This document shows positions 51,827 to 60,988 of a stretch of 64,000 nt of DNA, one piece after another (position 1 is the stretch's first letter; every line of letters starts with the position of its first letter). The notes under the pieces were generated by a model. It made no database searches. It saw nothing but the letters and a program-made list of their open reading frames with translations, and had not been told where the DNA came from. This DNA is from Dactylosporangium sp040605635. GTDB taxonomy: Bacteria > Actinomycetota > Actinomycetes > Mycobacteriales > Micromonosporaceae. Position numbers and translations under genes: made by a program. The DNA lies in NCBI RefSeq assembly GCF_040605635.1, contig NZ_JBEXDG010000042.1, positions 1 to 64,000 of the forward strand, written 5' to 3'.

Positions 51827-52644
51827 CCTCCACCAGACGCCCGGCCGCGACAGTCCTCTCCTGGCTGTACGCGCTGCTGCTCGCCACCCCGCTGTACTAC
51901 CTCGCCGTCAGCGCGCTCAAGACCAACATCGAGATCTTCACGCGGCCGTTCGCGCTGCCGGCGCACTGGCTGTGGCGCAACTTCGCCACCGCCTGGCGCA
52001 CCGCCGACCTCGGCGGCGCCCTGCTCAACTCGGTGCTCATCTCGGCCGTGGCGATCCTGCTGACGCTGGCGCTCGCGCTGCCCGCCGCGTACGCGCTGGC
52101 CCGCCAGGACAACCGCCTCTCCCGCGCCATCACCGGGGCGTTCTCGGCGGGCTTCCTCATCCCGCCGTTCGCCGCGCTGATCCCCACCGTCATCCTGGCG
52201 ATCAAGCTGGACCTGTTCTACACGCGCGAGTTCCAGATGCTCTTCCTGCCGGCCAGCGCCCTGCCGCTGTCGGTCCTGCTGCTCACCCAGTTCATGCGCA
52301 CCGTGCCGCCGGCGCTGGTGGAGTCCGCCGCCCTCGACGGCGCCGGCCACTGGCGCCTGCTGACCAGCGTGTTCATCCCGATCGCGATGCCGGGCCTCGT
52401 CAGCGTGACGATCCTGCAGCTGCTCACGTTCTGGAACGAGTACCTGTTCTCCCTCACCATCACCGGCACCGCACCGGGCGTCCGGACCGTGCAGGTCGCA
52501 CTCCCCACGCTCATCTCCGACTCCACCAACTTCGGCGTCCTCACCGCCGGCACCGTACTGACGCTGCTCCCGGTCTACATCACGTACGCGCTCGCGAGCC
52601 GCCGCATGCAGGAAGCACTCACCGCAGGGGCGGTCAAGGGATGA
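51823..52644 (+). CDS. CUT1 sugar ABC transporter permease 2
   Basis: A 273-residue permease with six hydrophobic segments and an EAA-like loop ESAALDGAGHWRLLTSVFIP. Both its ends overlap neighbouring genes by ATGA, so permeases and beta-mannosidase are translationally coupled. Confidence 0.93.
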   Translation: MTSTRRPAATVLSWLYALLLATPLYYLAVSALKTNIEIFTRPFALPAHWLWRNFATAWRTADLGGALLNSVLISAVAILLTLALALPAAYALARQDNRLSRAITGAFSAGFLIPPFAALIPTVILAIKLDLFYTREFQMLFLPASALPLSVLLLTQFMRTVPPALVESAALDGAGHWRLLTSVFIPIAMPGLVSVTILQLLTFWNEYLFSLTITGTAPGVRTVQVALPTLISDSTNFGVLTAGTVLTLLPVYITYALASRRMQEALTAGAVKG

Positions 52645-55202
52645 CACTCACCACGCAGACGACGACCATTGCCGCCACCCGGCTCGACCTCGGCGGCACC
52701 TGGCAACTGACCTGGGTCTCCGGCCCCGACACCGTCCCGGACGCCGTGCGCACGGCGACGATCCCCGCGCAGGTGCCCGGCGAGGTGCACACCGCCCTCA
52801 TCGCGGCCGGGCTCCTCGCCGACCCGGACGTGGGCTGGGGCGAGCAGGCGCAGACGTGGGTCGGCCACTCGCAGTGGCACTACCACCGCCACGTGCAGTG
52901 GTCGCCGACGCCGGGCGCCCGCACCGACCTCGTCGCCGACGGGCTGGACACCGTCGCGGAGGTCTTCGTCAACGGGCAGCACGTCGGGGCGGCGCGCGAC
53001 CAGCACCTGACCTACCGGTGGCGGGTCGACGACGTCCTGCAGCCCGGCATCAACCTCGTCGAGGTCAGCTTCGCCTCGGCCTGGGACGCCGCCCGCGCCC
53101 ACGAGCGTGCGCACGGTCCGCTGCCCAGCCCGTATGACGAGCCCTACGCGCACGTCCGGAAGGCCGCCGCGAACTTCGGCTGGGACTGGGGCCCGCACTA
53201 CGTCACCGCCGGCATCTGGCGCGGCATCCGCCTGGAGACCTGCACGGGGCGCATCGAGCACGTCCGGCCGCTGGTCAGTCTTTCCCCGGATCACACGGCG
53301 GCCCACGTCACCGCGCACGTCCTGCTCGACGCGTCGGCGGGCAGCAGCGTCAGGGTCGAGCTGACGTCCCCGGCGGGACACCTGGTCGCGTCGGCGGCGA
53401 CGGTACCGGCCGGCAGCGAGGCGGCCGTCACCGTGCCCGTCGAGGACCCCGAGCTCTGGTGGCCGATCGGTCAGGGCGGGCAGCCGCTGTACCGCGTCCA
53501 GGTGACGCTCGAACAGGACGGCGCCGTGCTCGACACCGCCACGGCGCGCATCGGCCTGCGCAGCGTGACCGTCGAGGAGACCCCCGACGGGCCCGGCACC
53601 CGCTGGGCACTCGTCGTCAACGGCCGCCCGGTGCGGGTCCGCGGGTACAACTGGATCCCCGACGACACCTTCAGCAGCCGTGCCACGGCCGATCGCGTGG
53701 CCGCCCGCATCGACCAGGCCGTCGCCGGCAACGCCAACCTCCTGCGGGTCTGGGGCGGCGGGCACTTCGCCACCGAGGAGTTCCTCGACGCCTGCGACGA
53801 ACGCGGCGTCCTGGTCTGGCACGACTTCCTCTTCGCCTGCGCCGCGTACTGCGAGGACGACGACATGGTCGAGCTCGTCACCGCCGAGGCCTCGCAGGCC
53901 GTCGCCCGGATGTCCGCCCACCCCAGCCTCGTGCTCTGGTGCGGCGGCAACGAGACGGTCCTCGGCCGGCACCACTGGGGCTGGGCCGACCAGCTCGGCA
54001 CGCGCGGCTGGGGCGCCGCCTACTACCTCGACGTGCTCCCCCGCGTCCTGGCCCGCCTGGACCCGACCCGCCCGTACCTGCCGAACTCGCCCTGGTCCGG
54101 CGGTCTCGACCGGGATCCGGTCGCCGACACCCACGGCCCGACCCACCTGTGGAACCCGTGGAACGACGCCGACTACGCGCACTACCGCGACCACGACCCC
54201 GCGTTCGTCGCGGAGATGGGCTGGTGCGGCCCCGCCGCGTGGACCACCCTCGAACGGGTCCTGTCCGGTGAGACCCCCGCGCCCGGCTCGGCGCTCACCC
54301 GGCACCACCTCCGCGCGATCGACGGCATGCACAAGCTGACCCGCGGCCTGCAGCCCCACGTGCCGCCCCCGGCGACCGGCGCCGACTGGCACTTCGCCAC
54401 TCAGGTCGTCCAGGCCCGCGCCGTGTCCACCGGCGTGGAATGGCTCCGCTCCCGCGACCGCTGCGGCGGTGTCGTCGTGTGGCAGCTCAACGACTGCTGG
54501 CCCGCGATCAGCTGGTCCGCCGTCGATCATGCGGGGATCGAGAAGCCGCTGTGGTTCGCCCTGCGCCACTCGTTCGCGCCCCGCCTCGCCACGGTCCAGC
54601 CGGTCCGGCCGGGCCCGACCCACGACCCGGCCGGCCCCGACGGACTCCTGCTCGCGCTCGTCAACGACGCCGACGCGGACTGGCATCCGCGGGTGCTCAT
54701 CCGGCGGATCGGGCTGGACGGTGCGGAGCACGCCCGATCGCATCTCACGCCCGCCTGCCCCGCCGGCCAGCTCGTCCGGCTGCCCGTCGACCCCGCCGTC
54801 GGCCGGCCCGCCGACCCGCGCGCGGAGCTGCTCGTCGTCGACGTCGACGAGGTACGGACCACCTGGGTCTACCGGCCCGAGCGTGACCTGGCGGCGCCTC
54901 GCCCCGAACGCCGGGTCGACGTCGCCGTCACCCGAGGCGAGCTGCACGTCACGGTCACCGCCGTGACCCTGCTGCGCGACGTGTGCGTGTTCGCCGACCG
55001 GCTCGCCGCGCCGCTCGGCCTGCGGGCACCCGACCTCACCGTCGACGACGCCCTCGTCACCCTCCTCCCGGGCGAGCGCCATGTCTTCCGGGTCACCCGC
55101 CGCGACGGCCGCGCGATCCGCCTCGGCCGTGCCGCTGCCCTGCCTTCCGGCGACCTGCTCGACCTGGCCGTCCGCTCGTTCGGCGAGGTCACGTCCTCAT
55201 GA
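52641..55202 (+). CDS. Intracellular GH2 beta-mannosidase
   Basis: An 853-residue enzyme with no signal peptide, so it acts in the cytoplasm on imported oligosaccharides. The N-terminal sugar-binding domain opens with LDLGGTWQLTW and IPAQVPGEVHTALIAAGLLA. The barrel includes the beta-mannosidase pattern NFGWDWGPHYVTAGIWRGI, VRVRGYNWIPDD and LLRVWGGGHFATEEFLDACD. The acid/base Glu is residue 438 (LWCGGNE) and the nucleophile Glu is residue 525 (FVAEMGWCG). In many family members the nucleophile motif is SEFG; here it is AEMG, a mild change. ATG 52641 overlaps the permease stop. Product: mannose from the non-reducing end of beta-mannosides. Confidence 0.93.
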   Translation: MTLTTQTTTIAATRLDLGGTWQLTWVSGPDTVPDAVRTATIPAQVPGEVHTALIAAGLLADPDVGWGEQAQTWVGHSQWHYHRHVQWSPTPGARTDLVADGLDTVAEVFVNGQHVGAARDQHLTYRWRVDDVLQPGINLVEVSFASAWDAARAHERAHGPLPSPYDEPYAHVRKAAANFGWDWGPHYVTAGIWRGIRLETCTGRIEHVRPLVSLSPDHTAAHVTAHVLLDASAGSSVRVELTSPAGHLVASAATVPAGSEAAVTVPVEDPELWWPIGQGGQPLYRVQVTLEQDGAVLDTATARIGLRSVTVEETPDGPGTRWALVVNGRPVRVRGYNWIPDDTFSSRATADRVAARIDQAVAGNANLLRVWGGGHFATEEFLDACDERGVLVWHDFLFACAAYCEDDDMVELVTAEASQAVARMSAHPSLVLWCGGNETVLGRHHWGWADQLGTRGWGAAYYLDVLPRVLARLDPTRPYLPNSPWSGGLDRDPVADTHGPTHLWNPWNDADYAHYRDHDPAFVAEMGWCGPAAWTTLERVLSGETPAPGSALTRHHLRAIDGMHKLTRGLQPHVPPPATGADWHFATQVVQARAVSTGVEWLRSRDRCGGVVVWQLNDCWPAISWSAVDHAGIEKPLWFALRHSFAPRLATVQPVRPGPTHDPAGPDGLLLALVNDADADWHPRVLIRRIGLDGAEHARSHLTPACPAGQLVRLPVDPAVGRPADPRAELLVVDVDEVRTTWVYRPERDLAAPRPERRVDVAVTRGELHVTVTAVTLLRDVCVFADRLAAPLGLRAPDLTVDDALVTLLPGERHVFRVTRRDGRAIRLGRAAALPSGDLLDLAVRSFGEVTSS

Positions 55203-55217
55203 TGGCCCCGTGACGCG

Positions 55218-57332
55218 TCAGGCGCGGGTGCTGTGGTAGCCGCCGCGGGACTGGCCGAACTTGTTCATGGCGAAGATGGCATACCCTTCACGACCGGTCA
55301 CCGCGTCGTCGGACCAGCGCCGGATCATGCCGAGGTTGCGGGTCAGCGACACCAGCTTGGTGAGGGTCACCCCGTCGTCGCGGAACTGCGGCTCGGGGAA
55401 TCTCGCGTACATCGCCCGCAGCAGCTCCGCGTGCCTGGACAGCCGCTGGGTCGCCGACTCGCGGTCGCCTTCGTAGAGATCGTCCAGTGCGTAGAAGGTG
55501 ATCTCGCTGGTCCACAGGCCGATGCCGTCGGCGAGCACCGTCTGCTCCGGCAGCGCCCCCGGGGCGGACAGGTCGATGACCTCGCGGCGGTTGTCGCGGG
55601 CGAGGGTGTCGAGGTACTGCACGACGGCCGAGCCGACGTCGGTCCCGCTCGTCTGCACCTCCAGCACGATCCAGTACGTCTCACCGAACGCCAGGTCTGG
55701 TGCGAAGATCCGGATCCCGTCCTCGTCCTCGATCAGGTCCGGCAGGGCTTCGACGCCGAGGTCGCGCCGCCCGCGGTCGCGCGCGGCCCAGGCGTCGTCG
55801 AGCACTGCCGCCCGCGCCGCAGGATCGGTGATGAGGTCATGGCCGTACACGTGCCACAGCACGACCGCGGGGTCCAGGTCGATCTTCAGCTGGATGTTGA
55901 TCGCCGCCAGGTGGTCCCGGCGGGACACGTCCTGGGCCAGGGTGAGCCGTACGTCGTCGGCGTGCGTGACGAACGTGGAGTGCCCACCCGTCAGCCCGGC
56001 GAGCGCGTCCAGCTCCCGCATCCTGGCGTCGGAGCCGAACCCGAAGCACGACAGCGTCACGGCGCCGCGGACCCGGCTGGCGAGGTTGGCCCGGATCTTG
56101 ATCCAGTCCGTCTCGCCGGACGTCGGCTCACCATCGGAGAACACGTAGACGCAGTCGACCGTGGTCGCGTCGCCGTGCCGGGCGATCTCGTCCAGGGAGT
56201 ACAGGATGCCGAGGTTCAGGTCCGTCGACCCGCTGGGCCGTAGCCCGCCGACGATCCTGGTCAGCTCGTCGGTGTCCAGGTCGGCCTTACGGGTGGCGCG
56301 CAGCGCGGTGCGGGCCACGCTGTCGAACGTGACGATGCCGAGGACGTCGACGTCGCGCAGCTGCCTGTGCAGCTCCCGGATCGCGACCTTGACGGTGTCC
56401 AGCTTCTCCCCGTACATGGAGCCGCTGGTGTCGACCGCGAACACGAAGTTGACCGGGAGCGGCTCGGCCGGCGCTACGCCGACCGGCGCGGTGGGCGCCG
56501 CCCGCAGTGCGATCTCCAGCAGGTGCGTCGTGGCCGGGTACGCCGTGCGGCCGCCGCTGACCAGCGCCTGGCCGTGGCTGACGGCGATAGCGGAGCCCGG
56601 CTCCGGGGCCGGGATGCGGCCGGTGTTGGCGACCACGAAGTCGTCGAAGCGGATCTGGTCCTGGTCGATCAGGACACCTTGATCGATGAGGTCCACGATG
56701 CCGAGCGTCGACCGGGTCCCGAACGCGTTGTTCCGCCGCACGTACAACCCGTCATGCGGCAACGGCCCCTCCCGCCGCCGCACCGGCACCCCCGGCGACG
56801 CGGCACCATCCATCAGGGGTGAACGCATCGCGCTTACAGGCCCGAGCGAGTCGCCGACGACGATCCGCTGAGACAGACGGTCCGTAAAGTCGAATGCGCC
56901 CATGCGATCGACCGACCCTTCCACCGGGCTGGTAGGCGGATCTGCAAAGAGCGCGAAACGGCGGGCATGACGCCCGAGCGTTGGCTGCTCGTCGATGGTG
57001 GTCAATGGGCCGATCCCAACGAGGTGGACCGCGACGCCGTGCTCCGTCCAGGCTTCGACCGCGTAACGGAGCCTTTGGCGCACCTGTGGCCGGATCGGCA
57101 GGTTGCCGATCAGGACGGCGTCGATCGACTGCCTGTCGACATGTTCGTGGATCTGCGCAATGGCCGGCACGATCGAGGTGTAGTCGTCGTCCGAGACGAC
57201 GGTTTCCGTGATCGTGAGCCCACCGGCGGCCGCCCACAGTTCGGCCGTCCTGGTGACACCGTCCTGCTTCTGGCTGTCGCCGATGACCAGCAGGACCGTG
57301 CGGGTGCCTGCGGGGGTGTCGGGCGCGTTCAC
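55218..57332 (-). CDS. von Willebrand factor A domain protein of the CHAT/trypsin operon
   Basis: A 704-residue soluble protein. The first 110 residues look Rossmann-like (TRTVLLVIGDSQKQDG; SIDAVLIGNLPI), followed by a beta-rich part (about 150-290). A vWA domain starts near residue 296 with MIDAS motif DTSGS at 301-305 (NFVFAVDTSGSMYGEKL), Thr in GSTDLNLG and Asp in YVFSDGEPTSGE, so metal binding should be intact. The C-terminal 200 residues (LGIGLWTSEITFYALDDLYE-type, ending RWSDDAVTGREGYAIFAMNK) follow. GTG 57332 has GAGGAG 7 bp upstream; the longer frame enters the protease gene. It is last in the operon, 10 bp past the trypsin-like gene. Similar vWA proteins act as scaffolds in predicted conflict systems. 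Confidence 0.85.
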   Translation of the reverse strand: MNAPDTPAGTRTVLLVIGDSQKQDGVTRTAELWAAAGGLTITETVVSDDDYTSIVPAIAQIHEHVDRQSIDAVLIGNLPIRPQVRQRLRYAVEAWTEHGVAVHLVGIGPLTTIDEQPTLGRHARRFALFADPPTSPVEGSVDRMGAFDFTDRLSQRIVVGDSLGPVSAMRSPLMDGAASPGVPVRRREGPLPHDGLYVRRNNAFGTRSTLGIVDLIDQGVLIDQDQIRFDDFVVANTGRIPAPEPGSAIAVSHGQALVSGGRTAYPATTHLLEIALRAAPTAPVGVAPAEPLPVNFVFAVDTSGSMYGEKLDTVKVAIRELHRQLRDVDVLGIVTFDSVARTALRATRKADLDTDELTRIVGGLRPSGSTDLNLGILYSLDEIARHGDATTVDCVYVFSDGEPTSGETDWIKIRANLASRVRGAVTLSCFGFGSDARMRELDALAGLTGGHSTFVTHADDVRLTLAQDVSRRDHLAAINIQLKIDLDPAVVLWHVYGHDLITDPAARAAVLDDAWAARDRGRRDLGVEALPDLIEDEDGIRIFAPDLAFGETYWIVLEVQTSGTDVGSAVVQYLDTLARDNRREVIDLSAPGALPEQTVLADGIGLWTSEITFYALDDLYEGDRESATQRLSRHAELLRAMYARFPEPQFRDDGVTLTKLVSLTRNLGMIRRWSDDAVTGREGYAIFAMNKFGQSRGGYHSTRA

Positions 57333-57342
57333 GGGCCGCTCC

Positions 57343-58350
57343 TCAGGTCTGATCCGGGCAGAGCACGGCGAGTTCGTGGTCGGAGCGGATCCCGGGACCG
57401 AACATGCCGTGTCCGGCCAGGCAGGCCAGCCAGATGTCCAGGCCGGGGTCGATTCCGGTACTGCGGTTCGCCAGGTCCGCCGCCGCCGACCTGGCCGTCG
57501 CCTCATTGCTCAGCAGCAGCACCCGGATCTTCAGCGCGAGTGCCGCCGGGTGGTGCGGGTCCAGGGCGAGGCCACGGTCCAGGTATGCCGACGTCGACTC
57601 CAGGTTCTGACGGACGAACGCGATCCGGGCCCGCCAGTACCAGTGCGCCGCCGCCGTGACCGCCGTCCGGGCCAGCGCCGTCTCGGCCCCGCCCGGGTCG
57701 CCGTCCGCGAGCAGCTGCCGCACCCGGTCCAGGCCAGGCGGGTCACCGGGCAGGTCGCCGGGCACGGTGACACCGAACCGGGCGAGGATCCGCGCGAGTG
57801 GCACGGCATACAGCACGTTCGTCGCCGGACGGGCCTCGCCGCCACGGCCGCGGGCCTGCACCTGCTCACACAGCACCCCGAGAACCGTCTCCGGCCGGGA
57901 CCGGAGCCGCACGGCACTGCCGGAGTAGCCACCGAAGTCGCCGAGGTGCTGCGCGACCCGCAACTGGAGGGCGGTGACGGCATGCCCGGCGGCGTTGACG
58001 ATGCGGTGCCCGACCGCGTCGACGGTGCCCGACAGGACGGCGTCGTTGCCGATGGGCTGGGTCGTCACGACCCATTCCACGCCGACCGCGGGCATCCCGG
58101 CCCGGACACCCACATCGAAGCCGGCGCCGTTCGTGGCGAGGGCGAGGCGTGCGCTGTCGAGGGCCGCGTCGGTTTCGACGGACCCGGCGCCGAGCCGTTC
58201 CCCGCCGGGCAGCTCCACCGTCACCTGATCCGCCGCGAACCCGCGCACCACGTGGTGCGCCGTGATAGCCGTGGTCGGGGTGAGCAGGAACCCGCTGCCC
58301 CGGAACCGGCGGGACGGTGCCAGCCCGGTGAGCACCTTCACGTCGGTCAC
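57343..58350 (-). CDS. Trypsin-like serine protease fused to TPR-like repeats
   Basis: A 335-residue protein with no signal peptide. The catalytic His is in GSGFLLTPTTAITAHHVVRG, an Asp lies in ETDAALDSARLAL (candidate), and the Ser is in DFGGYSGSAVRL (G-x-S-G). The domain is short (about 200 residues), like the cytoplasmic trypsin-2 domains of conflict systems. The C-terminal 125 residues are TPR-like (ADGDPGGAETALARTAVTAA; LDRGLALDPHHPAALALKIR). Cytoplasmic trypsins in such operons are thought to activate, or be activated by, the CHAT protease. GTG 58350 is 26 bp past the CHAT stop. Confidence 0.85.
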   Translation of the reverse strand: MTDVKVLTGLAPSRRFRGSGFLLTPTTAITAHHVVRGFAADQVTVELPGGERLGAGSVETDAALDSARLALATNGAGFDVGVRAGMPAVGVEWVVTTQPIGNDAVLSGTVDAVGHRIVNAAGHAVTALQLRVAQHLGDFGGYSGSAVRLRSRPETVLGVLCEQVQARGRGGEARPATNVLYAVPLARILARFGVTVPGDLPGDPPGLDRVRQLLADGDPGGAETALARTAVTAAAHWYWRARIAFVRQNLESTSAYLDRGLALDPHHPAALALKIRVLLLSNEATARSAAADLANRSTGIDPGLDIWLACLAGHGMFGPGIRSDHELAVLCPDQT

Positions 58351-58376
58351 CGGATCGGCCTCAGCGACATCAGGTC

Positions 58377-59765
58377 CTACCGCACTGTGGCAGCGTCGAG
58401 GATCGCCCTGGACAGTGCCCGCGCGGCCTCAGGGGCGCTGCCGGCCAGCGCAGCGGCGGAGACGCGTTCGTCGGGCTCCACGCGGATCGGCTTGTCGGAC
58501 AGGGACAACATGCCCGCCTGCTGTCGGGGGAGCCGGTCGACGCTGTTGATCGAGAGCATCAGCGTCGACTGCACACCGGCCGCGACAGCCATGTGCTCAG
58601 CGTCCAGCAACTCCAGCCGGCCGATCAGACGTAGCAGGTCAGCGATTTGCGTGGGCAGATGATCGCGGTCCAGGACGGCGCTCAGCGAATCGCGGGGCAA
58701 CGTCGACCAGATCGACACCTGACCGTCGGCAGCGAGGCGGAGGCCCTGCAGTTGCGGCGACCGCGCCTCGTTCCAGCGCTGCTGCGGCGGGTCGAAGGTC
58801 ACGGTCGCGCCTGCGGTGTCGCGTGTCAGCTGTAGCGCCTCCGTGGCAGGAACGGCAGCGACGGCTCGGATGCGTGCGGGCAGTGAATCGACGAGACCGG
58901 CGTGGATCCGTGCCGACAGTGGTGGTGCGCCCAGGGGGACGACGTGGAGCTCGATCGCCGGATCGGTGTATGTGCCGCGGTGCAGGCTCCGGTCGAAATC
59001 CGAGCGCCAGGCAATCGTCACGGGCGCGGGCAGCGGCGAGAAGAGGTCTTCGACCTTGGCCGGCTGAACTTCGCCGGTCCACGCTGCGGTCTTGGCCCCG
59101 GGTCGGACGATGAGTTCGGGGACGGCGTGGTCGGGCAGGCCATGCAGCATAAGCGCCGTGGTCGCTTGATCGCAGGCTTCCTCGACGGTACGACGGAAGC
59201 CGAGGGCCGAGTAGAACGCGGCGGCGAAGACGACGGCGGAGCGGTCGTCGATGGGCGCTGTCATGCCGACGATGTAGTCGATGTGGCGGCTGATCGCCTG
59301 TGCCTGGGCAGCGGAGTAGCAGGCGTTGAGCACGACGATCCGGACGTCGTCCTTCATGGTCCTGAACAGTCCGGCGAGCGCCTCCGTGCCGACACGGTGC
59401 TCACCGCCGGTGCCGGTCGACAGGACGATCTCGCCGTTCGCGGTGCCGTGGCCGCTGAAGTGCACGATCTGCGGCCGGAACTGGTTGAGGTCCTGGAGGA
59501 GGTCGGCGGGGCGGACCGCCCAGCGGGTGATGAGGTCGAACGTGTCGCGGTCCTGGGACAGCTGGAGCTTCTCGTTGATCTCCCGGGCCTCCTCGTCCAG
59601 GGCGAGCCGTGAGGTGGCGGCCGGGTTCGCGGCGAGCATCAAGATCCGGATGTGCTCCCCCATCGGCGCTACCGCCCCGGCGGCGGCCGGCCTGCTGCCT
59701 CCAGCAGGACGGGGTACGGACCACGGGGCTGCCGGGTCGAGGTCACGGCTGCCGGGGTCTGTCAC
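58377..59765 (-). CDS. CHAT domain protease, first gene of the CHAT/trypsin/vWA operon
   Basis: A 462-residue protein. The CHAT domain lies in the N-terminal half: EHIRILMLAANPA, then catalytic His106 in QIVHFSGHGTANGE and Cys149 in IVVLNACYSAAQA, with MTAPIDDRSAVVFAAAFYSA near its end. This is the reverse of the giant CHAT protein, where the protease is C-terminal. The C-terminal half has beta-rich and helical parts (TDPAIELHVVPLG; LLRLIGRLELLDAEHMAVAA) with no known family. The frame opens at 59798, but GTG 59765 has GGAGG 5 bp ahead and is the best start. The operon goes on with the trypsin-like and vWA genes. Confidence 0.85.
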   Translation of the reverse strand: MTDPGSRDLDPAAPWSVPRPAGGSRPAAAGAVAPMGEHIRILMLAANPAATSRLALDEEAREINEKLQLSQDRDTFDLITRWAVRPADLLQDLNQFRPQIVHFSGHGTANGEIVLSTGTGGEHRVGTEALAGLFRTMKDDVRIVVLNACYSAAQAQAISRHIDYIVGMTAPIDDRSAVVFAAAFYSALGFRRTVEEACDQATTALMLHGLPDHAVPELIVRPGAKTAAWTGEVQPAKVEDLFSPLPAPVTIAWRSDFDRSLHRGTYTDPAIELHVVPLGAPPLSARIHAGLVDSLPARIRAVAAVPATEALQLTRDTAGATVTFDPPQQRWNEARSPQLQGLRLAADGQVSIWSTLPRDSLSAVLDRDHLPTQIADLLRLIGRLELLDAEHMAVAAGVQSTLMLSINSVDRLPRQQAGMLSLSDKPIRVEPDERVSAAALAGSAPEAARALSRAILDAATVR

Positions 59766-59860
59766 GAGTTCCTCCACCAAGCTGTATTCGCGGACCACGT
59801 GGCAGACCGCTCATAACGTCTTGACGGACAGGATCACCGCAGGGGCCGGCGTCCACGCAC

Positions 59861-60100
59861 GTGGTCGCCCGTTCCGGCGGGCCCGCGGTGCGGCTCGACG
59901 CAGACCTGGCGCGGGTGCCGGCCGGGATCACCACGATCGTCGTCGGCGGTTCGCTGCGCTCGGGCACGCTCGACGCGGTGCGCGGGCTGGAGGTCCTCGT
60001 GGCCGGCTGGCACGGCCGCATCCTGGCCCGCTATCCGGTCGCCGAGGTGGAGCGGGTGACCGCGCCGGCGTTCGGCGAGCTCTACCAGCACCAGGTCTGA
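59861..60100 (+). pseudogene. TerD-like fragment
   Basis: A short frame of 79 codons. It reads VRLDADLARVPAGITTIVVG, then LEVLVAGWHGRILARYPVAE and ends FGELYQHQV. This follows the second half of a TerD/CABP1 (tellurium-resistance, stress) domain (D-L-x-x-x-P-A-x-x-x-x-I-V, G-x-E-L-A-R-Y, G-E-L-Y-R-H), but the first half with most calcium-binding Asp residues is absent and it stops just before the usual G-x-W-K end. It is probably a decayed terD gene. TerD genes are common near CHAT/vWA loci, so it may once have been part of the neighbouring operon. No ribosome binding site is seen. Confidence 0.6.
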
Positions 60101-60235
60101 GTGGGTTTCTCGAGGTGGTGCAGCGGTCCTGAACCTGGTTTGGCCTGGGTGGGCCGCATTGTTGCGCAAATGCTCCGCCGGGTCTGGCCGATCGGGCCAT
60201 TTCATGGACATAGATAAATAGTTGAATCTGTCGCC
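60101..60235. other. Intergenic region before the secreted FN3 protein
   Basis: With 59766-59860 it makes up the non-coding DNA around the TerD fragment. The part nearest the next gene is AT-rich (60206-60228, ATGGACATAGATAAATAG) and probably holds its promoter; no -35/-10 pair is clear. Confidence 0.45.
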
Positions 60236-60928
60236 ATGCCTTCATCGCGCCTTACCGTCCGGGGGGCGGCGGTCGCCGTCACCGCCCTGCTGGCGGCCGT
60301 TGCGAGCCTTTTCGTCACGTCGCCCGCCTACGCCGGGACGGGCACCCTGGTCCGGCAACCCTCCCCTGCCGGATCCCCGACCTACGGGGTGAAAGTCACC
60401 GTCCTATACACCAGCAACGCGCCGACCACGGCGTTCCGCCTCGAGTTCGACCTGCCCGAGGGCTCGAGCGTCATCCCGTTCGGCAGCCTGCCGTTCACTC
60501 GGACCGGCAACCACTGGGTCTCGCAGTTCGCCGCGGCGTCGCCGCAGACCGCGGGGGTCAGGTTCGAGACCGGCTTCGCCGTCCTCGGCACCGGGGATCC
60601 CACGAACTGCCGCCTCGACGGCAATCCCTGCACGTACACCGTCCTGAGCGACACCGAGGCGCCGACGGTCCCGGGCAACGTGGTCGCGACGAGGGCGACG
60701 TGGCCGGGGGTCGGCACCGGCGTGACGCTGCGGTGGTCGGCGTCGACGGACAACTTCGGCGTCACCGGCTACGAGGTCACCGTCAACGGCCAGCCGTACA
60801 CCACCACGACGCAGCTCTACCAGACCGTCCCGCACTTCGCGAACGCGGCGACGACGTACGCCGTCCGCGCCCGCGACAGCGTCGGCAACGTCTCCGCGTA
60901 CGCGAGCTTTGTGCTGCCCCCGATGTAG
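60236..60928 (+). CDS. Secreted fibronectin type III protein
   Basis: A 230-residue secreted protein. The signal peptide (VRGAAVAVTALLAAVASLFV ... SPAYAG) is followed by a beta-sandwich domain of about 95 residues (VKVTVLYTSNAPTTAFRLEF; one disulfide pair in NCRLDGNPC) that resembles CBM2-like folds, and a fibronectin type III domain (DTEAPTVPGNVVATR ... WSASTDNFGVTGYEVTVNGQ ... YAVRARDSVGNVSAYA). No catalytic domain remains, so it may be a stand-alone binding protein. ATG 60236. It ends in a strong terminator. Confidence 0.82.
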   Translation: MPSSRLTVRGAAVAVTALLAAVASLFVTSPAYAGTGTLVRQPSPAGSPTYGVKVTVLYTSNAPTTAFRLEFDLPEGSSVIPFGSLPFTRTGNHWVSQFAAASPQTAGVRFETGFAVLGTGDPTNCRLDGNPCTYTVLSDTEAPTVPGNVVATRATWPGVGTGVTLRWSASTDNFGVTGYEVTVNGQPYTTTTQLYQTVPHFANAATTYAVRARDSVGNVSAYASFVLPPM

Positions 60929-60931
60929 GGA

Positions 60932-60969
60932 CGGGCATGCTCGCCCCGGCGTGGGGGCGAGCATGCCCG
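60932..60969. terminator. Bidirectional terminator
   Basis: A perfect 16-bp stem (CGGGCATGCTCGCCCC at 60932-60947 and complement 60954-60969) with a 6-base loop, between convergent stops at 60928 and 60989. Confidence 0.9.
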
Positions 60970-60988
60970 CTCAGTGCGCCGGCGGCGG

